Of a DNA stretch of 64,000 nt, positions 45,057-54,772 are shown piece by piece. A model generated the notes under the pieces. It saw only the letters and a program-made list of their open reading frames with translations. It was not told where the DNA came from and made no database searches. Both the position numbers and the translations under genes were made by a program. Each line of letters begins with the position of its first letter. Positions within the stretch are counted from its first letter, which is position 1. The stretch spans positions 89,517 through 153,516 of the forward strand of contig NZ_QUDO01000004.1 in NCBI RefSeq assembly GCF_003477525.1, given 5' to 3'. This stretch comes from Ruminococcus sp. AF41-9 (GTDB lineage: Bacteria; Bacillota; Clostridia; Lachnospirales; Lachnospiraceae).

Positions 45057-46283
45057 ATGGAAAAAATTCTCAGGCTCGTGTATGGATATCTTACTGTACT
45101 CATCAGTGGAGAACAGATCGAACGCTTTCTGAATCTCTGCAAAAGCAGAGGGATTTCCCTGGAAAAAATCCGGTATCTGCAGGAGAGACAGATCATGGCG
45201 CAGATGTCAGCTACAGACTTTTTTCAACTGCGAACAGTCCGGAATAAGACGGGAGTACATATCCAGATCAAAAGAAAACGGGGACTGCCCTTCTTTTTTT
45301 TCAGAAACAAAAAAAGGAAGGCTTTTTTTGCTGGAATTCTTTTGGGAAGCGTTCTGCTTTTGGGCCTGACCGGAAGGATCTGGAATATTCATATAGAAGG
45401 AAATGTAAGAAACAGTACAGCAGAAATCCTGGAATTTCTTGAAAAACAGGGAGTGACACATGCCATGCCCAAAAGGAAAGTGAACTGTTCAGAGATTGCG
45501 GCGGCAGTGCGGAGAGAGTTCCCGGAAACAACCTGGGTATCAGCGAGAGTGGAAGGAACGCGGCTGATCCTGGAAATCAAAGAAGGAATTCCTGAGAGTA
45601 AAGAAGCGGATACACAGGAGAAGACGTGCAGTCTGGCGGCAGAAAAGGAGGGAGTGATCACCCGGATGATCGTACGCAGCGGGATTCCGTTAAAAAAGAC
45701 TGGGGATACCTGCAAAGCAGGGGAAATTCTGGTTTCCGGAGAGATCCCCGTCAGGAATGACAGCCAGGAAGTGGTGCGCTATGAATATGTACACGCAGAT
45801 GCGGATATTTTTATTTCACGGTCTGTTTCATATTATCAGGAAATTCCTCTGGAATATGAAATACAGGAAGTTACGGGAAAGAAAAAGCAGAGATTTTTTA
45901 TCCGGGCAGGCTCGTGGTATCTGGGATTATATGAAAAAGAAGACGCAGACTGGCGGATTTTCAGCGAAGAGATTCCGCTTTGTCTGACAGAAAACTTTCG
46001 GCTGCCTGTTTCGCTTGGAAAAGTCTGTCTGACAGAATATCATTCAGCAAAAGGGAAGTACACGGAAGAGAAAGCCAGAAAAAAAGCGGCTGTTTTATTC
46101 TGGCAGTATGAAAAAAGATTGCTGAAACAGGGAATTTCCATAGCAGAGAATCATGTGAGCACGGTCATGAATGGAACTTCATGTATTTGTAAAGGAACCC
46201 TGAAGATCATTGAAAAAACGGGAAAAGAGACCGAAACAGAGAGAAAAAGTATGGAAAATACAGAAAAAAACCCGGAAAACTGA
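45057..46283 (+). CDS. yqfD: Sporulation protein YqfD
   Basis: A 408-aa YqfD-family protein (SpoIV-associated). A cytoplasmic N-terminal part of about 85 residues is followed by one membrane helix (FFAGILLGSVLLLGLTGRI) and a long extracytoplasmic domain with the conserved WNIHIEGN, KGVITRMIVRSG and AGEILVSGEIP segments. The tail is Lys/Glu-rich. Mother-cell expression under sigma-E is family knowledge. It is downstream of yqfC and upstream of phoH, as in Bacillus. Confidence 0.9.
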   Translation: MEKILRLVYGYLTVLISGEQIERFLNLCKSRGISLEKIRYLQERQIMAQMSATDFFQLRTVRNKTGVHIQIKRKRGLPFFFFRNKKRKAFFAGILLGSVLLLGLTGRIWNIHIEGNVRNSTAEILEFLEKQGVTHAMPKRKVNCSEIAAAVRREFPETTWVSARVEGTRLILEIKEGIPESKEADTQEKTCSLAAEKEGVITRMIVRSGIPLKKTGDTCKAGEILVSGEIPVRNDSQEVVRYEYVHADADIFISRSVSYYQEIPLEYEIQEVTGKKKQRFFIRAGSWYLGLYEKEDADWRIFSEEIPLCLTENFRLPVSLGKVCLTEYHSAKGKYTEEKARKKAAVLFWQYEKRLLKQGISIAENHVSTVMNGTSCICKGTLKIIEKTGKETETERKSMENTEKNPEN

Positions 46284-46303
46284 AAGGGTTTTACAACTGA
46301 AAG

Positions 46304-46405
46304 ATGAAATTTATATTTAAAAAGTATCAGAGAGGTGTTACAATAGAAATATCTGATGTTACAGGAGAACTCTTTCGATATCTTTCAAGGAGGAGGCAGC
46401 AGTAA
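46304..46405 (+). CDS. Possible 33-aa small protein between yqfD and phoH
   Basis: A short frame from the ATG at 46304 reads MKFIFKKYQRGVTIEISDV, then a short basic tail ending SRRRQQ. Only a weak ribosome binding site (gaaag) precedes it, and a TTTAAA/TACAAT promoter-like pair overlaps it. It could be a small gene, or simply leader sequence of phoH. Confidence 0.25.
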   Translation: MKFIFKKYQRGVTIEISDVTGELFRYLSRRRQQ

Positions 46406-46437
46406 CAGACAGAAAGTGAGAGAAAGGACATCACAGG

Positions 46438-47447
46438 ATGACTGGTAACGTTATTGAATTACACACAGAAGTGCCCGCTGATCTGGAATCAAATGTATTC
46501 GGGCAGTTCGATGAACATCTGAAACTGATTGAACGGACATTGAATGTGACCGTGATCTCCAGAGATGGAATATTAAAGATACTTGGAAGTGAGCAGAGCG
46601 CATCTTCTGCAAAGAAACTGATAGAGGAACTGGTGACTCTTGCCAGACGTGGCAATACGATCACAAAGCAGAATGTAAATTATGCACTTTCTCTGGCAAT
46701 GGAACAAAAGAACGAGGTTCTGACAGAGATAGATAAAGATTTTATCTGCAATACCATACAGGGCAGACCGATCAAGCCTAAGACACTTGGGCAGAAAGAT
46801 TATGTAGAACAGATCCGTAAGAAAATGATCGTATTTGGCGTGGGACCTGCCGGTACAGGAAAGACCTATCTGGCGATGGCCATGGCGGTTACCGCATTCA
46901 GGAATGAAGAAGTAAGCCGTATTATCCTGACAAGACCTGCAATTGAGGCAGGAGAAAAACTGGGATTTCTGCCGGGAGATCTTCAGAGCAAGGTAGACCC
47001 TTATCTTCGTCCTCTTTATGATGCACTCTATCAGATCATGGGAGCAGACAGCTTTGCCAAAAATATGGAGCGTGGACTGATCGAAGTGGCACCACTGGCC
47101 TATATGAGAGGCCGTACACTGGATAATGCCTTTATTATTCTGGATGAGGCACAGAATACCACACCTGCTCAGATGAAAATGTTCCTGACACGTATCGGCT
47201 TTGGCTCGAAAGTCATTATCACGGGAGATGCCTCGCAGAAAGACCTCCGAGAGATGCCACATCCGGCCTGGATGTAGCGATGAAAGTACTGAAGAAAATT
47301 GATGATATCGGCTTCTGCCAGCTCACCAGCAAGGACGTTGTGAGACATCCCCTGGTTCAGCAGATCGTACAGGCATATGATGCATATGAGAAAAAACAGA
47401 AACCGGAAAGACCCACAAGACGCAGAAACGGGGGAAACGAAAGATGA
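46438..47447 (+). CDS. phoH: PhoH-family ATPase YbeZ (one-base frameshift)
   Basis: PhoH-like P-loop ATPase, about 336 aa when joined, thought to act with YbeY in rRNA and RNA metabolism. Walker A GVGPAGTGKTYLAMAMAV, Walker B FIILDEAQNTTPAQMK and TRIGFGSKVIITGD are intact. The frame breaks at 47247-47248: KDLREMPHPAWM then stop should read KDLPRDATSGLDVAMKVL, restored by one extra C. The remaining 58 or so residues (IDDIGFCQLTSKDVVRHPL) continue to a TGA that overlaps the ybeY start. As written the protein would lose its C terminus. Confidence 0.88.
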
Positions 47448-47938
47448 CCATGCAGATTGATTATGAAACAGAGAGAGAACTTGGAATCGACTATGAGGCA
47501 CTTGCCGTAAAAGTGGCTGACAAGGTGCTGGAGATGGAAGAATGTCCTTATGATGCACAGGTAAATCTGGTTCTGACAGATAATGAGGAGATTAAGAGGG
47601 TGAATACGGAGTTTCGCGATATTCAGGCACCGACGGATGTGCTCTCTTTTCCTATGATTCCTTTTGAGACCCCGGCAGACTACGGGATTGTTGAAGAAGA
47701 TGAATCTTACTTTGATCTGGACACAGATGAACTGCTGCTTGGAGATATCATGATTTCTGTGGATAAAGTATTTGCGCAGGCAGAAGAATATGGACACAGT
47801 GTGACAAGAGAGTTCTGCTTTCTGGTTGCACACAGCATGCTTCATCTTCTGGGATACGATCATATGACTCCTGAGGAAGCTGCGGTAATGGAAGCAAAGC
47901 AGGCGAAAGCTCTGGATGAGCTGGGAATCACCCGTTAG
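47444..47938 (+). CDS. ybeY: Endoribonuclease YbeY (rRNA maturation factor)
   Basis: A 164-aa UPF0054 metalloprotein involved in 16S rRNA 3'-end maturation and ribosome quality control. The zinc site HSMLHLLGYDH (three His) is intact, as are TDNEEIKRVN and PTDVLSFPM. It overlaps the phoH stop (ATGA). In Bacillus a pgpH (yqfF) gene lies between phoH and ybeY; here it is absent. A terminator follows. Confidence 0.95.
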   Translation: MTMQIDYETERELGIDYEALAVKVADKVLEMEECPYDAQVNLVLTDNEEIKRVNTEFRDIQAPTDVLSFPMIPFETPADYGIVEEDESYFDLDTDELLLGDIMISVDKVFAQAEEYGHSVTREFCFLVAHSMLHLLGYDHMTPEEAAVMEAKQAKALDELGITR

Positions 47939-47957
47939 TACAGACAGTGCCCGTGAT

Positions 47958-48014
47958 AACAGTGGACATTCTATAAGATTTTTTGTAATTCTTGTAGGTG
48001 TTCACTGTTTTTTT
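47958..48014 (+). terminator. Intrinsic terminator after ybeY
   Basis: AACAGTGGACA (47958-47968) pairs with TGTTCACTGTT (47999-48009), then TTTTT; the loop is long (30 bases). Confidence 0.75.
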
Positions 48015-48101
48015 GTGAAACAACTGTTAAATCCGTAGACGGGCAGAAAAAAATGGTGTAAGATAAGTGGATGAATATCATAATTTTACGGAGTGACGAA
48101 C

Positions 48102-48958
48102 ATGAATTACCGGGAAAGACTAAAGAATAAAAAAAGAATTGTCATAAAGATAGGTTCTTCTTCCCTGACGCATCCGGAGACAGGCAGACTGAATCTGCGG
48201 AAACTGGAAGTTCTGGCAAGAGAACTCTGTGATCTCAGAAATCAGGGAAAGGATGTCGTGCTTGTCTCTTCAGGAGCCATCGCTACCGGTGTGGCAGCCC
48301 TTGGACTGAAGGAAAAACCGACAGAATTAAAGAGAAAACAGGCATGTGCGGCAGTCGGACAGGCAAGACTGATGATGATCTATCAGAAACTGTTCTCTGA
48401 ATATAATCAGCCTTCTGCACAGATTCTGATGACGAAGAATACCATGGTGAATAATATTAACCGTAAGAATGCCCAGAATACATTTAACGAACTTCTTGAT
48501 CTGGGAGTAATCCCCATTGTAAATGAGAATGACTCCATTTCCACATACGAGATCCAGACACTGGAGAAATTTGGAGATAATGATACACTGTCAGCGGTGG
48601 TTGCCGCACTGGTGCAGGCAGATCTTCTGATCCTCCTGTCGGACATTGACGGACTTTTCACAGACGATCCGAATTCAAATCCGGATGCGAAGTTTATCGA
48701 TGTGGTTGAGAATCTGGATGAGAATCTTCTGAACATGGGAAAGGTACTTCCGGAAGTAAAGTGGGAACCGGCGGAATGGCCACCAAACTGACGGCTGCAC
48801 AGATTGCGTCTGCCGCAGGGGTAGATATGGTGATCGCAAACGGCGCAGATTTCCATGTGATCCATAAGATCACAGAAGGAAGGAATCACGGTACTTTGTT
48901 TGTGAGTCAGTCAAAAGAAGAAGTGTATCTGATTGATATTATTGATAAACTGTTATAA
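48102..48958 (+). CDS. proB: Glutamate 5-kinase (one-base frameshift)
   Basis: Glutamate 5-kinase, about 285 aa when joined, the first enzyme of proline synthesis. VIKIGSSSLTHPETGRLN, SSGAIATGVAALGL, NENDSIS and SDIDGLFTDDP are typical. The frame breaks at 48743-48744: one more G gives GKGTSGSKVGTGGMATKLTAAQIA, while as written it ends in PAEWPPN. No PUA domain follows, so it is the short class. The ATG at 48102 follows acggag by about 8 bases; a GTG at 48093 overlaps that site. The partner proA lies 0.9 kb downstream after two other genes. Confidence 0.9.
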
Positions 48959-49011
48959 TGAGAATTGCGAAAACTGCTTTTGCAGAGGGATAATAAAAAC
49001 GGAGGACTACA

Positions 49012-49233
49012 ATGGAAATAGAGAAAATTGACCGTATCAACGCACTGGCACATAAAGCCAAAAGTGTAGGTCTGACAGAAGAAGAAAAAAAAGAAAGAGA
49101 GTTACTGCGTAAGGAGTATCTGGCTTCTGTACGCATGAATCTCCGTTCTCAGCTTGATAACATTGATGTTAAGGAAAAAGACGGAAGCATCGTCAACCTG
49201 GGTGAAAAATATGGAATCAAAAAAAGACATTAG
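49012..49233 (+). CDS. DUF896 (YnzC-family) small protein
   Basis: A 73-aa DUF896 protein, a short two-helix cytoplasmic family of unknown function (YnzC in Bacillus). Typical features: KIDRINALAHKAKSVGLTEEE and LRKEYLASVRMNLRSQLDN. Ribosome binding site cggagg precedes it. Its 3' end overlaps the next gene by 23 bases, and it lies between proB and proA. Confidence 0.9.
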   Translation: MEIEKIDRINALAHKAKSVGLTEEEKKERELLRKEYLASVRMNLRSQLDNIDVKEKDGSIVNLGEKYGIKKRH

Positions 49234-49783
49234 AAAGAAAATTTTTGCAGCCAGGAAGCATTGTTCAGAAGAACAGATTGAGAAAATGAGCAGGAAAATT
49301 ACTGAAAAAGTAATCTCTCTTCCGGTCTTTGAACAGGAAAATAAAATTCTGGTATATGCAGATTACAACCATGAGGTTGTAACAAGGTATCTTATAGAAG
49401 AAGCATGGCAGGCTGGCAAGGAAGTGGCAGTGCCTAAGGTTGTGGGAAAAGATATGGTATTTTATAAACTGACAGATTTTTCCCAGCTGGAACCCGGATA
49501 TTTTCAGATTCCGGAACCTGTGTCAGGGGAGATCGTAGACTGGCCAGAAGCACTGATGATCATGCCGGGAGTCGCTTTTGACAGAGAAAATCACAGAGTT
49601 GGTTACGGTGGCGGCTTTTACGACCGCTATCTGGAAAAACATCCGAAACTGAAAAGAGTGGCAGTTGCCTTTGAATTTCAGATGATGCCGGAGGTTCCTA
49701 CAGAACCTACCGATATCTGTCCGCATATCGTAGTGACGGAAGAATCTGTCTATACACTTGACGCTGACAGGGAATCCCTGTGA
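49211..49783 (+). CDS. fau: 5-formyltetrahydrofolate cyclo-ligase family protein
   Basis: A 190-aa enzyme converting 5-formyl-THF to 5,10-methenyl-THF with ATP. The family signature GVAFDRENHRVGYGGGFYDRYL, with its phosphate-binding Gly run, is intact; the N terminus has KKDIRKKIFAARK. The longer start at 49154 lies within the DUF896 gene; the ATG at 49211 matches the family start. No strong ribosome binding site precedes it, so translation is probably coupled to DUF896. Confidence 0.88.
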   Translation: MESKKDIRKKIFAARKHCSEEQIEKMSRKITEKVISLPVFEQENKILVYADYNHEVVTRYLIEEAWQAGKEVAVPKVVGKDMVFYKLTDFSQLEPGYFQIPEPVSGEIVDWPEALMIMPGVAFDRENHRVGYGGGFYDRYLEKHPKLKRVAVAFEFQMMPEVPTEPTDICPHIVVTEESVYTLDADRESL

Positions 49784-49879
49784 GAAATACGGTGTATGCC
49801 ACATACACAGTTGTCAGCCGGCATGAGAATACAGACTGTAAGAGAACATAAATCAGAAAAGTCAGGAAGGAGAGAGAAC

Positions 49880-51130
49880 ATGAACGAAATGCTCAGAGAA
49901 CTTGGAATACATGCAAAAGAAGCCGAAACTGAGGTCAGAAACCTTTCTACAAATAAAAAAAATGAAGTACTTTTTGCTGTCGCAGAGAGCCTGACAGATC
50001 ACTCAGATATACTGATCAGAGCCAATGCTCTTGATGTGGAAGAAGGAAAAAGAAACCATATGCCGGAAGGACTGCTTGACCGTCTGCTTCTCACACAGGC
50101 AAGGATCGAGGGAATGGCAGAGGGTCTTCGCCAGGTAGCTGCCCTTGATGATCCGGTCGGTGAGGTTCTGGGAATGAAAAAACGCCCAAATGGACTTCTG
50201 ATCGGTCAGAAACGGGTACCGCTGGGTGTGATCGGTATTATTTATGAGGCAAGACCGAATGTGACTGCCGATGCATTTGGACTGTGCTTTAAAACCGGAA
50301 ATGTAGTGATCCTGAAAGGTGGAAGTGACGCCATACATTCCAATGAAGCAATCGTGGAATGCATCCGTGAGACTCTGAAGGCACAGGGTGTCACAGAAAG
50401 TGCGATCCAGCTGATCTCTGACACTTCCAGAGAGACAGCGGCACAGTTTATGAAGATGAACCAGTATGTGGATGTTCTGATTCCAAGAGGCGGTAAGGGA
50501 CTGATCAGAGCAGTTGTGGAACAGAGTACCATTCCTGTGATCGAGACAGGCACCGGCAACTGCCATACATATGTAGATGAGACAGCAGACCTGAAAATGG
50601 CGGCGGATATTATCATGAATGCAAAGACACAGAGAGTCGGTGTCTGCAATGCATGCGAATCTGTTCTGGTTCATGAGAAAGTGAAAGATGCCCTTCTTCC
50701 TGTTCTGGCAGAACGTCTTGCGCAGAAACATGTCGAGATCCGTGCAGATGAAGCTGCATATGAGCTGATCCCGGGAGCTGTACATGCGACCGAAGAGGAC
50801 TGGGGAACCGAGTATCTGGATTATATTCTTTCCATCAAAGTGGTTTCTTCTGTGGACGAAGCGATCGCACATATTAATAAATATAATACAAAGCATTCAG
50901 AGGCGATCATTACAAACAATTATGAACATGCACAGAAATTCCTCGATGAAGTGGATGCGGCAGCGGTGTATGTAAATGCATCAACCAGATTTACAGATGG
51001 ATTTGAGTTTGGTTTTGGAGCTGAGATCGGAATCAGTACACAGAAACTTCATGCAAGAGGCCCGATGGGGCTTCTGGCACTGACAACTACCAAGTACATT
51101 ATTTACGGAAACGGTCAGGTACGTCCGTAA
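49880..51130 (+). CDS. proA: Gamma-glutamyl phosphate reductase
   Basis: A 416-aa aldehyde-dehydrogenase-superfamily enzyme reducing gamma-glutamyl phosphate to the semialdehyde with NADPH, the second proline step. Motifs: [44 protein letters not shown] and the catalytic Cys in [30 protein letters not shown] near the C terminus. The ATG at 49880 after aaggagag is preferred to 49796, which adds unconserved sequence. Confidence 0.95.
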   Translation: MNEMLRELGIHAKEAETEVRNLSTNKKNEVLFAVAESLTDHSDILIRANALDVEEGKRNHMPEGLLDRLLLTQARIEGMAEGLRQVAALDDPVGEVLGMKKRPNGLLIGQKRVPLGVIGIIYEARPNVTADAFGLCFKTGNVVILKGGSDAIHSNEAIVECIRETLKAQGVTESAIQLISDTSRETAAQFMKMNQYVDVLIPRGGKGLIRAVVEQSTIPVIETGTGNCHTYVDETADLKMAADIIMNAKTQRVGVCNACESVLVHEKVKDALLPVLAERLAQKHVEIRADEAAYELIPGAVHATEEDWGTEYLDYILSIKVVSSVDEAIAHINKYNTKHSEAIITNNYEHAQKFLDEVDAAAVYVNASTRFTDGFEFGFGAEIGISTQKLHARGPMGLLALTTTKYIIYGNGQVRP

Positions 51131-51145
51131 AGATTTTCAGGAAAT

Positions 51146-51174
51146 TTGATTTTTTAGGAAAGGTGTGCTATACT
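51146..51174 (+). promoter_or_regulatory. Promoter of the surface-protein gene
   Basis: TTGATT (51146-51151), 17-base spacer ending TGC, TATACT (51169-51174). The leader of about 105 bases shows no clear structure. Confidence 0.7.
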
Positions 51175-51288
51175 TTTTTCAGTTTATGAAAATCGCTGTT
51201 TCAGGCGGCTTATCAGCTGCATGGCAGACAGGTGAGAAGATTTGTCTGACTGAAAAGATGGCATGTATATTTTTGGAGGTCATAAATA

Positions 51289-53511
51289 ATGAGAAAAAAA
51301 CAACTTTTAGCATTTTTAATGGCAGGTGCGCTGTCCGTAGGAATGACACCGGCGGCTGCTTTTGCGGCAGAAGATACAGCAGTAGAAGCTTCCGGCGAAG
51401 AGGTTGCGGGAGAGCTTGACGGCACAGACGCAGCAGAAGCACCGGCAGAGGAAACTACAGAAGAGGAAACACCGGCAGAATCTGAGACACCGGCAGAAGA
51501 GACTGCAGACAATACAGATACAGCAGAGACACCGGCGGAAGAGGAAACACCGGCAGAAAATACCGCAGAGGAAGAAGCACCAGCTCAGGCAGAGGAAACA
51601 CAGACACCTGCTGAAGAAACGACCGAAACAGCAGCGATTATGATCAATGAAACCGCATATGGCTCACTTGCAGAGGCTTTTGCGGCACTGCCGGATACTT
51701 CTGATCCGATCAACGATCCGACTTATATAAAGATCAGAGGAGAGATTGAAGTGGCAGCTTCTGTTGATGTTCCGGCAGGAAAAAGTGCAATGCTGGTTGC
51801 AGCAGAAGAAGGAACAACAATCAAACGTGCGGCTGGATTTACCGGAAGTATTTTTACAGTCAGCGGTGGTACTCTGATGATGACAGCAGGTACGATCACA
51901 GATGCAGATGGAAATGTAACGGGCAGCGGCAGCCTGAATGTAGATGGAACCGGTGATGCCACAGAAGGCTCTATCGTAGATGTTCAGAGCGGTATTTTCG
52001 GAATGGCAGACGGCGTTACACTTACAGGAAACCAGACTTCCGGCAATGGTGGTGCGATCAGCAATGCAGCGGGTGCCAGTGTATATCTGACCGGTGGAAC
52101 TATTTCAGGAAATGCTGCTGCAGTAGGCGGCGGTATTTACAGTGAGGGAACTGTGAATTTACAGGGAACTGTGACTGTAACAGGTAACGGAGTGAAGGAT
52201 GCTTCCGAAGTCAGCAGTAATGTTGTACTTGCCGGAGATGGTGTTCTGAATGTGACCGGAGCCATGACTGGTTCTGTAATCGGGGTCAGTGTTCAGGATG
52301 CAGTGGCAGGAAAGACAGTTGTCGCACTGGCAGAGGGCGTTCAGGATGTCACGCTGGCAGATGTGCTGACTCAGGTTACATATGAGGGAGATTCCAGCCT
52401 GAAGCTTGGAGAAGATGGAGTTCTGGCTGATGCGGCAGAACCAACTGCAACACCAAAACCAACCGGAACACCAAAACCAACCGAAACACCAAAACCGACC
52501 TCCACACCGAAACCAACCTCCACACCAAAGCCAACTGAAACACCGGAAGAACCGGTAACCGTTACCGGAAAGAGCGTAGAGTGGTCCGGACACAGCAGTG
52601 TAAAGATTACATTCCGTTCGAATGTAAAAGGTACCTACTATATTGACTGGGTAAAACGTGGTGAGAAGGCTCCCACGATCGACAGCTCCATGACAGGTGC
52701 GCCGATTGATGCAAATATAGATGTAACAGCAAACGTTACAGATCTTCCGGAAGATGAGGCTGATATTTATGTATGCGTGATCAGTGATAAAGATAAGGGC
52801 AATTATGGTTCCTTACTTTTCCAGCCGATCAGTGCAGAACGTCCGTCAGCACCGGTAACAGAGACACCTACACCAACTCCGCCACATACTGCTGTGATTG
52901 CAAATGTTTCAGACAGTAAGATTCAGGGATTTGAGAACGCTCTGACATTCTATCCGAATACTTTCTATGAATTTAAGGTAGTAGGTGCAGGTACAGAGAA
53001 TAATAATCCTGGTGAGGGAGATGTAAGATGGGTTCCGTTATACTGGAGTATGTCTTCCAACCCTGGAGCAAGTGATCAGCATACCGTATGGAAGATTGGT
53101 GCACAGAGCGGTATTTATACAGATACCGAGAAAAACTATAACATTTATGTATTCTTCCAGAAAGAAGTATATAACGGAAGTACATGGCAGCGGGAGAGCG
53201 GCTCCATTCAGTCCGTACAGTATCAGTTCAAAGCAGCTCCTCTTGCCAAAACCACAGTAACTCCTACCGGAAGTGCGGATGGTACAGGCGGTGACGGCAC
53301 AAGTGGTAATGGTACAAGCGGCGATGGTACAACCGGTGACGGAACCACAGATGTAACACCGACCTCCTATGCTGACAGCGCAGATGGTACTTCCAAGTCA
53401 GCAGTTTCCACAGGTGATGAATCTCCGATCGGTACTATGCTGGCACTGGCAGCAGCGTCCCTTCTTGCAGGCGGATATGTACTTATCAGAAGACGCAAAA
53501 AAGAAATGTAA
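51289..53511 (+). CDS. Repeat-rich cell-surface protein, sortase-type C terminus
   Basis: A 740-aa secreted protein. A signal peptide (MRKKQLLAFLMAGALSVGM, cleaved near AFAAED) is followed by about 90 residues of acidic Pro/Thr/Glu repeats (EETPAE type), a beta-helix-like region with ISNAAGASVYLTGGTISGNA, a Thr-Pro-Lys linker (TPKPT units, nt 52449-52550), two folded segments rich in Tyr and Trp, a Gly/Thr/Asp linker (GDGTSGNG) and a C-terminal anchor: VSTGDESPIG, a helix, and RRRKKEM. The anchor has the sortase layout but no Leu-Pro of LPxTG. The middle resembles polymorphic surface proteins; the ligand is unknown. Confidence 0.85.
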   Translation: MRKKQLLAFLMAGALSVGMTPAAAFAAEDTAVEASGEEVAGELDGTDAAEAPAEETTEEETPAESETPAEETADNTDTAETPAEEETPAENTAEEEAPAQAEETQTPAEETTETAAIMINETAYGSLAEAFAALPDTSDPINDPTYIKIRGEIEVAASVDVPAGKSAMLVAAEEGTTIKRAAGFTGSIFTVSGGTLMMTAGTITDADGNVTGSGSLNVDGTGDATEGSIVDVQSGIFGMADGVTLTGNQTSGNGGAISNAAGASVYLTGGTISGNAAAVGGGIYSEGTVNLQGTVTVTGNGVKDASEVSSNVVLAGDGVLNVTGAMTGSVIGVSVQDAVAGKTVVALAEGVQDVTLADVLTQVTYEGDSSLKLGEDGVLADAAEPTATPKPTGTPKPTETPKPTSTPKPTSTPKPTETPEEPVTVTGKSVEWSGHSSVKITFRSNVKGTYYIDWVKRGEKAPTIDSSMTGAPIDANIDVTANVTDLPEDEADIYVCVISDKDKGNYGSLLFQPISAERPSAPVTETPTPTPPHTAVIANVSDSKIQGFENALTFYPNTFYEFKVVGAGTENNNPGEGDVRWVPLYWSMSSNPGASDQHTVWKIGAQSGIYTDTEKNYNIYVFFQKEVYNGSTWQRESGSIQSVQYQFKAAPLAKTTVTPTGSADGTGGDGTSGNGTSGDGTTGDGTTDVTPTSYADSADGTSKSAVSTGDESPIGTMLALAAASLLAGGYVLIRRRKKEM
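52449..52550 (+). repeat. TPKPT codon repeat within the surface protein
   Basis: Five consecutive 15-18-base units encode TPKPT, separated by single residues (G, E, S, S), with a sixth TPE unit at the end. This is a flexible wall-spanning linker and a likely site of length variation between strains. Confidence 0.8.
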
Positions 53512-53585
53512 TTTACCGCAGAAATCATTAAAAATTTTGAATTGATTTTCTGTTAATATTCACAGATAACAGAGTAAAATATACG

Positions 53586-53618
53586 AAAGAGACAGATCAG
53601 AAAAGGTCTGTCTCTTTT
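53586..53618 (+). terminator. Intrinsic terminator after the surface-protein gene
   Basis: AAAGAGACAGATC (53586-53598) pairs with GGTCTGTCTCTTTT (53605-53618), with an A tract before and T run after. Confidence 0.88.
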
Positions 53619-53722
53619 GCGTTATAAAGACATATTGTAAAAAAGCTAAAGATCTGACCGGATTGGAAGGGTGAGAAGGAAGAAAAGAAAGAAAAAGAGC
53701 ATAAAGGAAAGGGGAAGTATGA

Positions 53723-54676
53723 ATGGAAGTAAAAGCAATGAAACAGGCAATAACCTTAAAGGGAGCAACATTAAAGGATGCAACACCAAAAGATACAACA
53801 TTAAAAGAAGCCGAATCCTGTATCTATGAGAAAGTATACTTTGCACTGTGGGAAATGGGCCAACGTTACAGTGAGTTTGTACAGTTTCGGGTGATTGGCA
53901 GAAGCCATGACGACAGAATGATCCCCATGTTTGAGATTGGAAAGGGGGAAAGGTGTATTTTCTGTGTAAGCGGTCTGGAGGGTGGAGACGGTGAACTCCC
54001 ACAATATCTGCTGCAGGCTGCAAAAGAATACTGCCAGTTTTATGAATGTGGCTGGATCATGGGAGAGAATTACGAAGTAAAAAAACTTCTGGACAGGGTA
54101 AAAATCTGTTTTGTGCCGATCGTAAATCCGGATGCCTATGAAATAGCAGCCTATGGATATGGAGCAATCCGCAATCCAATTTACAGGCAGATGCTGAAAA
54201 TGCAGGATCGGCCGACAGAAGGATTCCCCTGCAATGCCAGAGGAATCGAGCTGAAGCAGAATTTTCCGACCAATTATTATCAGAGACAGAAAATCCATCA
54301 GGAACCTGCCAGCGAGAATGAGACAAGAGCTCTGATCGGTATTTTTCAGGAATATAAGAGTGCGGGACTTCTGACTTTCGGATATTCACACGGAAAGATC
54401 ATTTACAGCAGGCAGGAGAAAGGATTTGCCTATAATCAGAGAAATTACAGGCTTGCGAGATATCTGCAGAAATGTTCCGGCTATCGTCTGGAAAAAGGAA
54501 AGACAGCATCCGGCGGTCTGGGAAGCAAAGGAAACAATCCGGATATGGGATCTCCGGAGCAGTTTTATGCGGAAGTGATCCGCCAGCCTTCCCTTGCGAT
54601 TGAAATACCGGTTTCACACAGAGATATCATGAAAGAAATCCGTCAGCTTCCCCTGGAATATATTTATTCCTTATAA
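53723..54676 (+). CDS. Divergent M14 carboxypeptidase-like protein
   Basis: A 317-aa protein with the M14 zinc-carboxypeptidase outline but changed active-site positions. The zinc motif, usually GxHGxE, reads GLEGGDGE (residues 84-91), so the His is Glu; VNPDAYE is recognisable; the substrate-binding segment, usually DLNRNFP, reads ELKQNFP, so Asn and Arg are lost; a late SHGK and AIEIP may mark the remaining His and Glu positions. It has no signal peptide; the N terminus has imperfect five-residue repeats (TLKGA, TLKDA, TPKDT, TLKEA). It is probably catalytically altered or a binding protein. A weak aagggg site precedes the ATG. Confidence 0.65.
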   Translation: MEVKAMKQAITLKGATLKDATPKDTTLKEAESCIYEKVYFALWEMGQRYSEFVQFRVIGRSHDDRMIPMFEIGKGERCIFCVSGLEGGDGELPQYLLQAAKEYCQFYECGWIMGENYEVKKLLDRVKICFVPIVNPDAYEIAAYGYGAIRNPIYRQMLKMQDRPTEGFPCNARGIELKQNFPTNYYQRQKIHQEPASENETRALIGIFQEYKSAGLLTFGYSHGKIIYSRQEKGFAYNQRNYRLARYLQKCSGYRLEKGKTASGGLGSKGNNPDMGSPEQFYAEVIRQPSLAIEIPVSHRDIMKEIRQLPLEYIYSL

Positions 54677-54681
54677 AGCAT

Positions 54682-54710
54682 TTGACATCCAGATATAAAT
54701 TTTGTATGAT
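54682..54710 (+). promoter_or_regulatory. Promoter of miaB
   Basis: TTGACA (54682-54687), 17-base spacer, TATGAT (54705-54710), just after the previous stop codon. Confidence 0.8.
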
Positions 54711-54772
54711 TAAAAAAGTGTCTTAAAACGATAGCAAGTTACAGTGAGTAAAAGAAAGAAGAGGAATCAGGA

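Noticed and set aside
46304..46405. Small protein of unknown function as a firm gene
   Set aside because: The ribosome binding site is weak and a promoter-like sequence overlaps it; it is listed only at low confidence.
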